This document shows, one piece after another, positions 1 through 8,534 of a stretch of DNA of 64,000 nucleotides. The notes under the pieces were generated by a model. The model did no database searches. It was given only the letters and a program-made list of their open reading frames with translations, and was not told the origin of the DNA. Origin of the DNA: Sneathia sanguinegens (lineage in GTDB: Bacteria; Fusobacteriota; Fusobacteriia; Fusobacteriales; Leptotrichiaceae); NCBI RefSeq assembly GCF_042033325.1, contig NZ_CP160095.1; one strand, given 5' to 3'. The stretch's first letter is position 1, and each line of letters opens with the position of its first letter. The translations under genes were made by a program, and so were the position numbers.

Positions 1-69
1 AAAATGCTTACAAAATTTTTAAAAATATGTTAATATAATTCGTAAATAAATAAAGGGGGAATCTGAAAA

Positions 70-1116
70 TTGAAAAAAATCTTTAAAATTTTATTGGGAG
101 TCTTAACTATTTTCACACTATTCGCTTGTGGAAAACAAAATTCTAATGTTGTAAACATTTATACATGGACATATTTTATTCCAGAAGAAATTATAGAAAA
201 TTTCGAAAAAGAAACAGGAATAAAAGTTAATATTAGTTATTATGATAATAATGACACTTTACTTACTAAACTATTTACAGGAAGTACACAATATGATATT
301 ATTTCACCCTCAACAGATTATGTAGATATTTTAGTGAAAAAAGGACTTTTAGAAAAGCTTGATAAAAATAAATTGGGAAAAACTTTTGAGAATTTAGATA
401 CAGATAGATTAAAATTATATGAATTTGCAAAAGGTTATGATGAAGGTTTAAATTATTCAATACCATATGGATATTTTGCAACAGGAATTAATGTAAATAC
501 TAAGGTATTAGGTAAAGATTTTCCACATGATTTAAGCATATTTTTAAATGAAAAATATAAGGGTTCAATGACTATGTTAGACGATGGTCGTGAAGTTATA
601 GGAATGGTATTACAAAATTTAGGCTATCCATCAAATTCTAAAGATGATAAACAATTAAATGAAGTAAAAGATTTATTGATTAAATATAAGAAAAATTTAG
701 CAAAATTTGATAGTACAACCTTTGGAAAGGGTCTAGCATCAGGCGAATTTGTTGTTTGTCATGGTTATCCAGATGTGTTTTATGAAACAAGTGAAGAAGA
801 ACAAAAAAACTTTGTCTATTTCTTACCTAAGGGTGCAATGATGTACATAGATAGTATGTCAATATTAAAGAAGGCACCTAATAAGGATAATGCATATAAG
901 TTCTTGGAATATTTATATAGACCAGAAAATTATGTTAAGGTAGCAGAAAGATTTAGACAAATACCTGTTATTAAAGGAGTTGAGCAAAAAGCTAAAATTA
1001 AGCCAATAATAACAGCAGAAGAAGTTGTAAAGAATGCTAAATTACCAATGAGTTTGGATGAAGAAGCTAAGGAAAAACAAGATAGAATATGGAATGAAGT
1101 TAAATTAGCAAAATAG
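70..1116 (+). CDS. potD: Spermidine/putrescine ABC transporter substrate-binding lipoprotein (PotD-like)
   Basis: Extracytoplasmic polyamine-binding subunit of a PotABCD-type ABC importer. The 348-residue product has a type II signal peptide with lipobox LFAC, so Cys20 would be lipidated. The mature start NIYTWTYFIPEEII and the later GYFATGINVN and LPKGAMMYIDSM stretches match the PotD/PotF periplasmic-binding fold, and the length is normal. The start is TTG at 70, chosen because GGGGGA ends 9 nt upstream and the signal peptide begins there. A TATAAT at 34-39 could be a -10 box, but no convincing -35 is seen. No permease or ATPase partner follows; a strong terminator does, so potABC, if present, lies upstream of the window. 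Ligand specificity within the polyamine family cannot be read from the sequence. Confidence 0.9.
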   Translation: MKKIFKILLGVLTIFTLFACGKQNSNVVNIYTWTYFIPEEIIENFEKETGIKVNISYYDNNDTLLTKLFTGSTQYDIISPSTDYVDILVKKGLLEKLDKNKLGKTFENLDTDRLKLYEFAKGYDEGLNYSIPYGYFATGINVNTKVLGKDFPHDLSIFLNEKYKGSMTMLDDGREVIGMVLQNLGYPSNSKDDKQLNEVKDLLIKYKKNLAKFDSTTFGKGLASGEFVVCHGYPDVFYETSEEEQKNFVYFLPKGAMMYIDSMSILKKAPNKDNAYKFLEYLYRPENYVKVAERFRQIPVIKGVEQKAKIKPIITAEEVVKNAKLPMSLDEEAKEKQDRIWNEVKLAK

Positions 1117-1122
1117 AAAAAG

Positions 1123-1158
1123 AAACAAATATCTCAATTGAGGTGTTTGTTTTTTTTA
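1123..1158 (+). terminator. Rho-independent terminator after potD
   Basis: A near-perfect inverted repeat centred on CTCAATTGAG, with arms AAACAAATATCTCA and TGAGGTGTTTGTTT (G-U pairs), is followed by a T-run. It lies just after the potD stop codon. Confidence 0.85.
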
Positions 1159-1159
1159 T

Positions 1160-1199
1160 AAAAAAAGGATTAACTCCTACCTGACATAGAAGTTAATCC
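1160..1199 (-). terminator. Rho-independent terminator of the nhaC-megL operon
   Basis: On the minus strand, GGATTAACT (1199-1191) pairs perfectly with AGTTAATCC (1175-1167) and is followed by seven or more T. It lies just after the stop codon of the methionine gamma-lyase gene and faces the potD terminator. Confidence 0.85.
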
Positions 1200-1208
1200 A
1201 TAGATATG

Positions 1209-2414
1209 TTATTTGATTTGATCTAAGGCTTGTTTCAAATCGGCAATGATATCATCAACATTTTCCAATCCAACTGACAATCTAACCATACCATCTGTAA
1301 TACCTGCATTTAATCTTTCTTCTTGTGTATATGGTGAGTGTGTCATTGAAGCTGGATGTTGAATTAATGTTTCACAATCTCCTAAAGATACGGCTAATGT
1401 ACAAAGTTTAACGCTATTCATCAATTTCTTACCTGCTTCTAAGCCACCTTTTAATTCAAATGACATCATAGCACCAGGTAATTTCATTTGTTTTTTAGCA
1501 ACTTCATAAGCACCAAAACTCTTTAATCCTGGATATTGAATAGAAGCTATCTTAGGATGTTTTTCTAAGAATTCAGCAACTTTCATAGCATTGTAGCAGT
1601 GTCTTTCCATTCTTATTTCCAATGTCTTTAATCCTCTATTTATTAAATAAGCATTAAATGGTGCAAGAACAGATCCAGTAAAGTCTTTAACCCCCACTAA
1701 TCTTGCTTTGTCAACAAGATCTTTTCTTGAAATTACGAAACCTGCTATTACATCTCCGTGACCATTTAAGTATTTTGTTGCTGAGTGAACAACCATATCA
1801 GCACCTAAAGATAATGGTTTTTGAATGTATGGTGAACAATAAGTATTGTCAACAATTACAATACAGTCTTTATTGTAATCATGTACTATTTTTGCAACTT
1901 TTTCTATATCTATTATTGTCATATTAGGATTTGCTGGTGTTTCAAGATAAACAATCTTAGTATTCTTCTTTAATGACTTCTTAACTAAGTCTAAATCAGT
2001 CATATCAATGAAATCAACATCAATTCCAAATTTTGTAATACCATGGTTTAAATAAGCAAATGTACAACCATATAGAGTTTTAGCAGCAAGGATGTGATCT
2101 CCTTTTTCAATGTTAGTCCAAATAGCACTTGTTATTGCACCCATACCAGATGCAGTTGCAAGAGCAGCTTCTCCACCTTCAAGCATAGCAACCTTTGCTT
2201 CTATTTCAGCACATGATGGATTTCCAAGTCTTGAATATATATATCCGTCTTCTTCAAGAGCAAATCTTCTACCACCTTGTTCAGCACTATCAAATATAAA
2301 TGTAGATGTTTGATATATTGGAGTTGCTAAAGCTCCAAAAGTGTTTTTCATATGACCTGCATGTATTGCTTGTGTAGCAAAACCCATTTTTTTCATTTCT
2401 TCATTACTATTCAT
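1209..2414 (-). CDS. megL: L-methionine gamma-lyase (PLP-dependent)
   Basis: Cytoplasmic Cys/Met-metabolism PLP enzyme of 401 residues, predicted to split methionine (and homocysteine or cysteine) into an alpha-keto acid, ammonia and a thiol. The PLP lysine is K214 in SATKYLNGHGD, and D189 in VDNTY would hold the pyridine nitrogen. LYGC places Tyr115 and Cys117 where methionine gamma-lyases carry their characteristic active-site Cys. The GVKDFTGSVLAP and LKTLEIRMERH stretches also fit MGL better than cystathionine lyases. ATG 2414 is preceded by AAGGAGG, which lies inside the last codons of the upstream carrier gene. The 4-nt gap indicates an operon with that carrier, suggesting uptake and degradation of a sulfur amino acid. 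Cystathionine gamma-lyase activity remains an alternative. Confidence 0.88.
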   Translation of the reverse strand: MNSNEEMKKMGFATQAIHAGHMKNTFGALATPIYQTSTFIFDSAEQGGRRFALEEDGYIYSRLGNPSCAEIEAKVAMLEGGEAALATASGMGAITSAIWTNIEKGDHILAAKTLYGCTFAYLNHGITKFGIDVDFIDMTDLDLVKKSLKKNTKIVYLETPANPNMTIIDIEKVAKIVHDYNKDCIVIVDNTYCSPYIQKPLSLGADMVVHSATKYLNGHGDVIAGFVISRKDLVDKARLVGVKDFTGSVLAPFNAYLINRGLKTLEIRMERHCYNAMKVAEFLEKHPKIASIQYPGLKSFGAYEVAKKQMKLPGAMMSFELKGGLEAGKKLMNSVKLCTLAVSLGDCETLIQHPASMTHSPYTQEERLNAGITDGMVRLSVGLENVDDIIADLKQALDQIK

Positions 2415-2418
2415 AATT

Positions 2419-3774
2419 TTAATCCTCCTTAACCTTATCTAATTCGAAATCCCATTCTTTTTTTGTAGTTGTATATGGGATATAGATAGATATTATAGCA
2501 AATATTGCTAATATAAATTGATACCAGAAATATGGTATTATATCAAATGGACTCAAAAGTCCTTTAGTTAAACTAGCAGCTATTAATACTTGTGCACCAT
2601 AAGGAATTAAACCTTGAAATACACAAGAAAAAGTATCAAGTAGAGAAGCTGATCTTCTAGGGTCTACTTTGTATTCTTTAGAAATTTCTTTTGCAACAGG
2701 ACCAGCTATAATTATAGCAACAGTATTATTAGCTACTGCAATATCTAATATTGAAATCAATACACAAATTCCAAGTTCTGCTGACTTTTTACCTTTTAAA
2801 AGTTTTTTTGCTTTTTGAATTATCCATTCTATTCCTCCAGCTTTTGTAACCAGATATGCAAGACCTCCAGTCAATAGAGATAATAGGAATATTTCAAACA
2901 TTCCATTGAAACCTTCATAAATTTTTTGTGTATATTTTAATAATGTAAATGACTTTGTGGCAAGTCCAATAGCACCTGAAAATAAGATACCTATTGTTAA
3001 TGTTGTGAAGACATTAAGACCAAATAAAGCTAATACTAATACTAAAATATATGGAACAACTTTAATTATTGTAAATGATAAATTTGTAGTATCTACGACT
3101 TTAGCTGGAGTTACACAAAATAACAAAATCAAAAAAGTAATAATAGCAGCTGGTAATGCTATTTTAAAATTCATTCTGAATTTATCACGCATTTCAACAT
3201 GTTGTGTTCTAGTTGCTGCGATAGTTGTATCTGAAATAACAGATAAATTATCTCCAAACATTGCACCACCAACTAAAGATCCTATCATTAATGCTAGACT
3301 TATACCTGACTTTTCTGCTAAACCAACTGCAAGTGGACCAACAGTAACTATTGTTCCAACAGATGTACCAGTTGAAAGAGATATAAATGCTCCCATTAAG
3401 AAAATACCAGCTACTAAATATTTAGAAGGAATTATGCTCATACCTAAATTAACCGTTGATTCGATACTTCCACTAGCAGCGGCAACACTAGCAAAGGCTC
3501 CAGCTAGAATATATATTAAGCACATTATGATAATATTTTCATCACCACAACCTTTAACAAGATTATCAAATTTTTCATTCATGCTTCCTTTAAAAAGAAT
3601 AAAAGCAGAGATTATTCCAATAATTACAAATATTGGAGAATTTACAGCATAAAAACCTAATTCATGCCCTGTATATGTTAAATAAAATCCAGTAAATAAG
3701 TACAGTCCGATGAATATTAAAAATGGAATTAATGCTTTAGCACTTGGTTTTGGCTTAGAATCCATGTTGTTCAC
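2419..3774 (-). CDS. NhaC-family carrier (Na+/H+ antiporter family; possible methionine transporter)
   Basis: Integral membrane protein of 451 residues with about 10-12 hydrophobic segments, normal for the NhaC family. Family-typical stretches include GTSVGTIVTVGPLAVGLA and GAMFGDNLSVISDTTIAATR, a conserved ion-binding region. Some NhaC-family members have been predicted as methionine transporters (MetT) from regulon context. The 4-nt spacing to megL makes amino-acid import a reasonable alternative to Na+/H+ exchange here, but the sequence does not decide it. ATG 3774 is preceded by AGGAAGG. The gene is first in its operon and has its own promoter region, which shares a 19-bp element with the YfcC operon. 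Confidence 0.8.
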   Translation of the reverse strand: MNNMDSKPKPSAKALIPFLIFIGLYLFTGFYLTYTGHELGFYAVNSPIFVIIGIISAFILFKGSMNEKFDNLVKGCGDENIIIMCLIYILAGAFASVAAASGSIESTVNLGMSIIPSKYLVAGIFLMGAFISLSTGTSVGTIVTVGPLAVGLAEKSGISLALMIGSLVGGAMFGDNLSVISDTTIAATRTQHVEMRDKFRMNFKIALPAAIITFLILLFCVTPAKVVDTTNLSFTIIKVVPYILVLVLALFGLNVFTTLTIGILFSGAIGLATKSFTLLKYTQKIYEGFNGMFEIFLLSLLTGGLAYLVTKAGGIEWIIQKAKKLLKGKKSAELGICVLISILDIAVANNTVAIIIAGPVAKEISKEYKVDPRRSASLLDTFSCVFQGLIPYGAQVLIAASLTKGLLSPFDIIPYFWYQFILAIFAIISIYIPYTTTKKEWDFELDKVKED

Positions 3775-3803
3775 CTTCCTCTTGGAATATTTAATTGTTA
3801 TTT

Positions 3804-3849
3804 CAATATATTATAACTTGATAAATTTAATATAATAGTATTCTTTTTT
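3804..3849 (-). promoter_or_regulatory. Promoter region of the nhaC-megL operon with shared 19-bp element
   Basis: The plus-strand sequence CAATATATTATAACTTGAT at 3804-3822 contains, on the minus strand, a TATAAT -10 box (3815-3810). Sixteen nt further upstream lies TATTCTTTTTT (3839-3849). The same two blocks, 15 nt apart, sit in front of the YfcC operon at 6461-6505. This suggests a common regulator, for which the LysR protein encoded at 6594 is the nearest candidate. Confidence 0.55.
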
Positions 3850-3867
3850 ATAATAACATAGTTTGTT

Positions 3868-5030
3868 TTAGTTATTTAAAAAATCTAAAGCGACTTTTGC
3901 ATAAATTGCACTACCCATTTCTAGTGCATCTTCATCCATATTAAATTTTGAATGATGTTGAGGATACTTACAATCTTTTTCTTCATTTCTAATACCTACA
4001 AAGGCAAGAACTCCTTTAACTTTATTGCAATATGCTGAAAAATCTTCAGCAGTAGGTCTTTTTGCAAGATGGAACAAACAATCCTTACCGAATAAATCAA
4101 TTGCACTCTTTTGTGCTATTTTTGTATATTCACTATCATTAATTACTGGTGCAGGATAGAAGAAATATTCCATTTCATATTTTGCATTATAAGCTAGAGT
4201 AATTCCTTTTAGTATTCTTTCAATTTTTTTAGGAACTTCTTTTCTTAATACTGGACTATAACATCTAACTGTTCCTTCAAGCATAGCATAGTCTGGAATT
4301 ATATTAGCTCCAGTTCCTGAATTAAGTAAACCAACAGTTACTACAACTAAATCATTAGGATCTATTTCACGACTTACTATAGTTTGTATACTTTGTGTAA
4401 AAGCTGAGCAATCGGAGTTGGATCTATACATTGATAAGGCATAGAACCATGTCCACCTCGACCTAAGATTTTAATTTTGAAATTATCAGCACTAGCCATT
4501 CTAGGTCCTTCTTCAATAGAAACTTTTCCTACTGGTACATCTGCCCAAAGATGTATAGCAAAGGCACTATCAACACCATCTAAGACACCTTCTTCTATCA
4601 TCTTATCAGCACCTTGACCAACTTCTTCAGCAGGTTGAAATATACATCTAACTGTACCATGAATTAAATCTCTCATATCATTTAATATTTTGATAGCACC
4701 TAATAGTTGTGCCATATGACCATCATGACCACAAGCGTGCATTTTACCTTGATTTTTAGATTTATATTCTATATCACGAGTTTCTTGAACTGGCAAACAA
4801 TCCATATCAGCTCTTAAAAGTACACATTTTCCAGGTTTATTACCTTTTATATCAATTACTAAACCTGTACCAGCCATTTTTTTGTATTTCAAATTCATTT
4901 TATCTAATTCTCTTGTTAAAACCTTGTTAGCTTCAAATTCTTCAAAAGCTAAACCTGGGCAAGCATGTAATTCTCTTCTAATGTTAATTACATAGTCTTT
5001 GTATTTTTTACTAAGTTCTTTTACATCCAT
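3868..5030 (-). pseudogene. M20 family amidohydrolase (AmhX/HipO/IAA-amidohydrolase-like), frameshifted
   Basis: Metal-dependent peptidase-family hydrolase of the type that removes the acyl group from N-acyl amino acids. The N-terminal frame (5030 to about 4410) contains the metal-binding motif HACGHDGH (His98, Cys100, His102), LLRADMDCLP and FQPAEEVGQG. The C-terminal frame (about 4412 to 3868) carries VVTVGLLNSGTGANIIPDYA and the terminal HHSKFNMDEDAL motif. The two frames join near DPTPIA / AFTQSIQTIV, so a single-base deletion around 4408-4412 breaks one enzyme of about 390 residues. No homopolymer marks the spot. The start is ATG 5030, with AAAGGAG 11 nt upstream; a longer start at 5063 would overlap the upstream gene and lacks a ribosome site. 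A sequencing error is possible. Confidence 0.85.
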
Positions 5031-5049
5031 TTTATATACACTCCTTTTT

Positions 5050-6429
5050 TTATGCTGGACCATAAGATATTTTTACTGCGATTGTTAAGAATATTGCAGA
5101 TGAAATTGCTAATAAAAGTATAAGAGGGAATACAAATTTATACCATTTTGATAAAGGAATTTTACCATATGATAAGAATAACAAAAGTCCCCCATATGTG
5201 AACCAAACTATATTTGATAAACCATCACCAAATTGATAAGCTAATATCATAGTTTGACGAGTTAGACCTATCAATTCAGATAAAGGCATAAGTATAGGCA
5301 TCAATGCCATAGCTTTACCAGAACCAGATGGTACAAGACCATTTAAGAACGATACGACTATAAATACGGCTATTGCTGTTGCTACTGAAGGTAAACCTTG
5401 TAACATTCTAGACATTCCATAAATTATTGGGTCAATAATTTTTCCTTGTTCTAATGCCCATTGTACACCTCTTGCAACACCAACTATCATCGCACCATTG
5501 AATGCACCTTTACAACCAACTAAAAAACTATCTGCTATATCAGAAGCACTCATTTTATTTATAAGACCTGCAATTATTCCACTTAATATAAATACAGCAG
5601 TCATATCAATGATGTTCCATTTTAATTTAAGCATTCCATATACTGAAATTATAAAAGTTAATCCTAAAATAATTAATGATATTTTATGAATAGAAGTAAA
5701 TGGTTCATTTTTTGAAATATTTACTTTCAAATCAGTTGTATCAATATCTTTCATATAACTCTTTTCAGGATTTTTTCTTATTCGTTGAGCATACCAAAGT
5801 ATATATATCAATGTTATTGGTATATAAATGAAATATATTATAAGTCTCAAACCTAATCCTGAAAAAATAGGTAATTGTGATATTTGATCTGCAATTCCTA
5901 CAGTGTAGATATTAGTAGGACCAACCATAAATCCGACCATAAGACCTAATACTAATACTGAAACTCCAACGATAGTATCATATCCTAGTGCTAATAGAAT
6001 AGGTATAACTAAAGGAGCAAATGGAATACAAACTTCTATCCATCCTAAAAATCCACCTAAAATAGCAAATACGATAAATAATACAGCGATTACTAAAGGA
6101 CCACCTTTTGTTCCTACTGAATTAACTAACTTATTAATTCCAGCATTTATTGTCCCAGATTTATTATATATTTCTATAGATCCACCAACTAAAAGTATTA
6201 AAACAACCATATTAGAAGCACCCATTATACCATAAGGGATTGCTTTAAAAATTGCTAATGGAGATAAAAAATTTTTTGGAATATTGTGATAACTATTTGC
6301 AACTACAATAGTTCTTCCGTTAATGATTTGTCTTTGAAATTCACCAGGAGTAACTACATACGATGCTAGAATACATAAAACTATAACGAAAAACAACAAC
6401 ACAAAAGCATTAAGTTTTATTTTTTTCAT
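5050..6429 (-). CDS. YfcC-family membrane carrier (C4-dicarboxylate/amino-acid carrier superfamily)
   Basis: Membrane protein of 459 residues with about 12 predicted helices. The N-terminal membrane anchor followed by SYVVTPGEFQR, then GGSIEIYNKSGTINAGI, and the late LNGLVPSGSGKAMALMPIL motif are typical of YfcC/DcuC-like carriers; the SGSGKA-type loop resembles the substrate region of AbgT/YfcC proteins. It precedes the M20 amidohydrolase by 19 nt. The pair looks like uptake plus hydrolysis of an acylated amino acid or peptide, an arrangement known for AbgT-type transporters with AbgA/B. The gene is divergent from a LysR regulator. Substrate unknown. Confidence 0.8.
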   Translation of the reverse strand: MKKIKLNAFVLLFFVIVLCILASYVVTPGEFQRQIINGRTIVVANSYHNIPKNFLSPLAIFKAIPYGIMGASNMVVLILLVGGSIEIYNKSGTINAGINKLVNSVGTKGGPLVIAVLFIVFAILGGFLGWIEVCIPFAPLVIPILLALGYDTIVGVSVLVLGLMVGFMVGPTNIYTVGIADQISQLPIFSGLGLRLIIYFIYIPITLIYILWYAQRIRKNPEKSYMKDIDTTDLKVNISKNEPFTSIHKISLIILGLTFIISVYGMLKLKWNIIDMTAVFILSGIIAGLINKMSASDIADSFLVGCKGAFNGAMIVGVARGVQWALEQGKIIDPIIYGMSRMLQGLPSVATAIAVFIVVSFLNGLVPSGSGKAMALMPILMPLSELIGLTRQTMILAYQFGDGLSNIVWFTYGGLLLFLSYGKIPLSKWYKFVFPLILLLAISSAIFLTIAVKISYGPA

Positions 6430-6460
6430 ATATCTTCTCCTTTCGTAGAATATTATTTAG

Positions 6461-6505
6461 CAATATATTATAACTTGATTTTACTATGTGAAATTATTCT
6501 TTTTT
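6461..6505 (-). promoter_or_regulatory. Promoter region of the YfcC-amidohydrolase operon with shared 19-bp element
   Basis: CAATATATTATAACTTGAT at 6461-6479 gives a minus-strand TATAAT (6472-6467), and TATTCTTTTTT lies at 6495-6505. Both blocks recur before the nhaC-megL operon. The intergenic region is shared with the divergent LysR gene, the usual place for a LysR-type operator. Confidence 0.55.
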
Positions 6506-6593
6506 TTTATATATAACAATAACAAAAAAATTTTTTTGATAATAAAAAAAACAAGTTACAATTATAATATAAGAATATTTGGGGGATATTTTT

Positions 6594-7499
6594 ATGACTA
6601 TTAAACAATTGAGGTATTTATTAGAAATAGAAAAGCAAGGTTCAATTAATAAGGCTTCGAAAAGTTTATTTGTAACTCAACCGAGTATAACGAAAGTTAT
6701 AAAATCATTGGAAGATGAATTGGGAGTTAAGGTATTTTTTAGAAATGTAAAAAATAAACAAGTAGTGTTTACTTTGGAAGGAAAAGAATTATTGGAGTAT
6801 GCTAGATCATTGACAGAACAATTTCAAATTATCGAAAATTCTTTAAAAAATATAAAAGTAAAATTTTGTATTTCATCGCAACATTACTCATTTGTTATAG
6901 AAGCTTTTGTTAAAGAAATTGCTAAAAATAAAGATGAAGGGTTTGAATATACTCTCATAGAGGGTAAAATACAAAATGTAGTTGAAGATGTTATAAGCAT
7001 GAAAAGTTCAATAGGTTTAATAACCTTATATGACGATGTAAGTTGCTTAGCTAAAAAAAGTTTGGAAGATAAGGGTATTTCATTTAATTCGATAAAAAAA
7101 GTTATACCACATATTTTCATTAGAAAAAAACATCCATTAGCTTCTAAAGAAGTTATTACTTTAAAAGATTTAGAAGAATATCCTATTGTTCTATTTGATC
7201 AAGAAATTAATGCATTAAATTTCTGCAATTATACAAAAAATAATATGAATTGCAAGAAAGTAATAAAGGTAACAGATAGGGATACTATTTATACAATTAT
7301 TAAAAATACAAATGCATATAATATAGGTACAGGAATAGTAAATAAGGAAATAGATGGAGATATTATTGTTAAACCATTGAAAGGGGAAATACCATCGATG
7401 GATATAGGATATTTGAAGCTTAAATCTCTTAAATTAAACAAAGAGATACAACATTTCATATCAGTAGTAACGAAATTAATTAACAAATATACAGTTTAA
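6594..7499 (+). CDS. LysR-family transcriptional regulator
   Basis: LysR-type regulator of about 301 residues. The N-terminal winged helix-turn-helix lies in residues 1-60 (MTIKQLRYLLEIEKQGSINK, then the recognition region SLFVTQPSITKVIKSLEDEL), followed by an effector-binding domain. ATG 6594 is preferred over an upstream TTG at 6579, because GGGGGAT at 6581-6587 would lie inside a gene started at 6579 but is well placed as ribosome site for 6594. TATAAT at 6563-6568 is a plausible -10. The gene is divergent from the carrier and amidohydrolase operon and probably regulates it; shared promoter sequence suggests that nhaC-megL may also be a target. Effector unknown. Confidence 0.88.
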   Translation: MTIKQLRYLLEIEKQGSINKASKSLFVTQPSITKVIKSLEDELGVKVFFRNVKNKQVVFTLEGKELLEYARSLTEQFQIIENSLKNIKVKFCISSQHYSFVIEAFVKEIAKNKDEGFEYTLIEGKIQNVVEDVISMKSSIGLITLYDDVSCLAKKSLEDKGISFNSIKKVIPHIFIRKKHPLASKEVITLKDLEEYPIVLFDQEINALNFCNYTKNNMNCKKVIKVTDRDTIYTIIKNTNAYNIGTGIVNKEIDGDIIVKPLKGEIPSMDIGYLKLKSLKLNKEIQHFISVVTKLINKYTV

Positions 7500-7504
7500 A
7501 AGTA

Positions 7505-7541
7505 AAAGCTGATCTCATAATGAAAGGGGTCAGTTTTTAAT
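7505..7541 (+). terminator. Terminator after the LysR gene
   Basis: Imperfect hairpin CTGATCT / GGGTCAG (G-U pairs) followed by a TTTTT run, just after the LysR stop codon. Confidence 0.65.
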
Positions 7542-7548
7542 TTTCAAT

Positions 7549-7569
7549 TTTTGAAAATTGTTTTCAAAA
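7549..7569 (+). promoter_or_regulatory. Perfect palindrome upstream of the MurNAc operon (putative operator)
   Basis: TTTTGAAAA-TTG-TTTTCAAAA is a perfect 9-3-9 inverted repeat about 27 nt upstream of a TATAAT -10 box (7596-7601). Its position and symmetry fit an operator for the RpiR-type regulator encoded second in the operon, as in other MurR-controlled systems. This is an inference, because A/T palindromes are common in this genome. Confidence 0.5.
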
Positions 7570-7622
7570 AAACATATATTTATTGAAAATGAAGATATAA
7601 TAATCGTGAAAGGAGAAGAGTT

Positions 7623-8534
7623 ATGGTAGATTTGAATAGCTTATCAACAGAAAAAAATAATAGAAATAGCAAGAATATAGAGCTTATGTCAACTTTTGAA
7701 ATATTAAAAAAAATAAATGAAGAAGATAAGAAAGTTGCCTTTTGTGTAGAAAAAGTTGTGGATAAGATAGGACTATTAATTGACGGAATACTCTCAAAAT
7801 ATACTGATAAAACAAGAATAATATACATAGGATCAGGAACATCAGGAAGATTAGGTATTTTAGATGCTTCTGAATGTCCACCAACTTATGGTGTAGATTA
7901 TGATAAATTTAAAGGTTTAATTTCGGGAGGAAATACTGCAATATTTAAAGCAATTGAAAATGCAGAAGATAATTATGAATTAGGAGAGCAGGATTTAAAA
8001 GCTATTAATTTAACAAAAAATGATGTTGTTATTGGTTTGACAGCATCAGGAAGAACTCCTTATGTTATTGGAGCTATTAAATATGCCAATTCTATTGGGG
8101 CTTTAACAGGGAGTATAACATGTTCAGAAAATTCAGAGTTATCAAAAATTAGTGAATATCCTATTGAGGTTATAGTCGGTGCTGAAATAGTAACTGGTTC
8201 TACAAGAATGAAAGCAGGAACTGCTCAAAAAATGATACTTAATATGATTTCAAGTACAATTATGATAAAGCAAGGCAAGGTATATTCAGGATATATGGTA
8301 GATGTGAAAACAAGTAATGAAAAATTAATTGAAAGAGCCAAAAGAATAATTCAAAATACAACAGGTTGCGATTATGAAACTGCAGATAAGTACCTAAAAT
8401 TAGCTGATCTTGAAACTAAGTTAGCAATAGTAATGTATTTAACAAAAATGGATAAAAAAAGTGCAATAGAAGAATTAAAAAGATATGATGATAACATTGC
8501 GAGGGTAATTCATGAGTTTACTGATAAAAATTAG
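7623..8534 (+). CDS. murQ: N-acetylmuramic acid 6-phosphate etherase
   Basis: Cytoplasmic SIS-domain lyase that cleaves the D-lactyl ether of MurNAc-6-phosphate to give GlcNAc-6-phosphate and lactate. The 303-residue length is normal. The signature IYIGSGTSGRLGILDASE at residues 67-84 includes the catalytic Glu84 equivalent, and GSTRMKAGTAQKMILN is the second MurQ signature. A ribosome site GAAAGGAG precedes ATG 7623, and a TATAAT lies at 7596-7601. It is the first gene of a salvage operon; its end overlaps the next gene by 23 nt. Confidence 0.96.
   Translation: MVDLNSLSTEKNNRNSKNIELMSTFEILKKINEEDKKVAFCVEKVVDKIGLLIDGILSKYTDKTRIIYIGSGTSGRLGILDASECPPTYGVDYDKFKGLISGGNTAIFKAIENAEDNYELGEQDLKAINLTKNDVVIGLTASGRTPYVIGAIKYANSIGALTGSITCSENSELSKISEYPIEVIVGAEIVTGSTRMKAGTAQKMILNMISSTIMIKQGKVYSGYMVDVKTSNEKLIERAKRIIQNTTGCDYETADKYLKLADLETKLAIVMYLTKMDKKSAIEELKRYDDNIARVIHEFTDKN

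Noticed and set aside
2957..3652. 231-codon open frame antisense to the NhaC carrier gene
   Set aside because: It mirrors the codon pattern of the carrier, has no ribosome site and a low-complexity product with no recognisable domain; the carrier itself has clear family motifs.
3868..5063. Two separate genes for an amidohydrolase and a short unknown protein
   Set aside because: The two overlapping frames are consecutive halves of a single M20 protein; only one ribosome site exists (before 5030).
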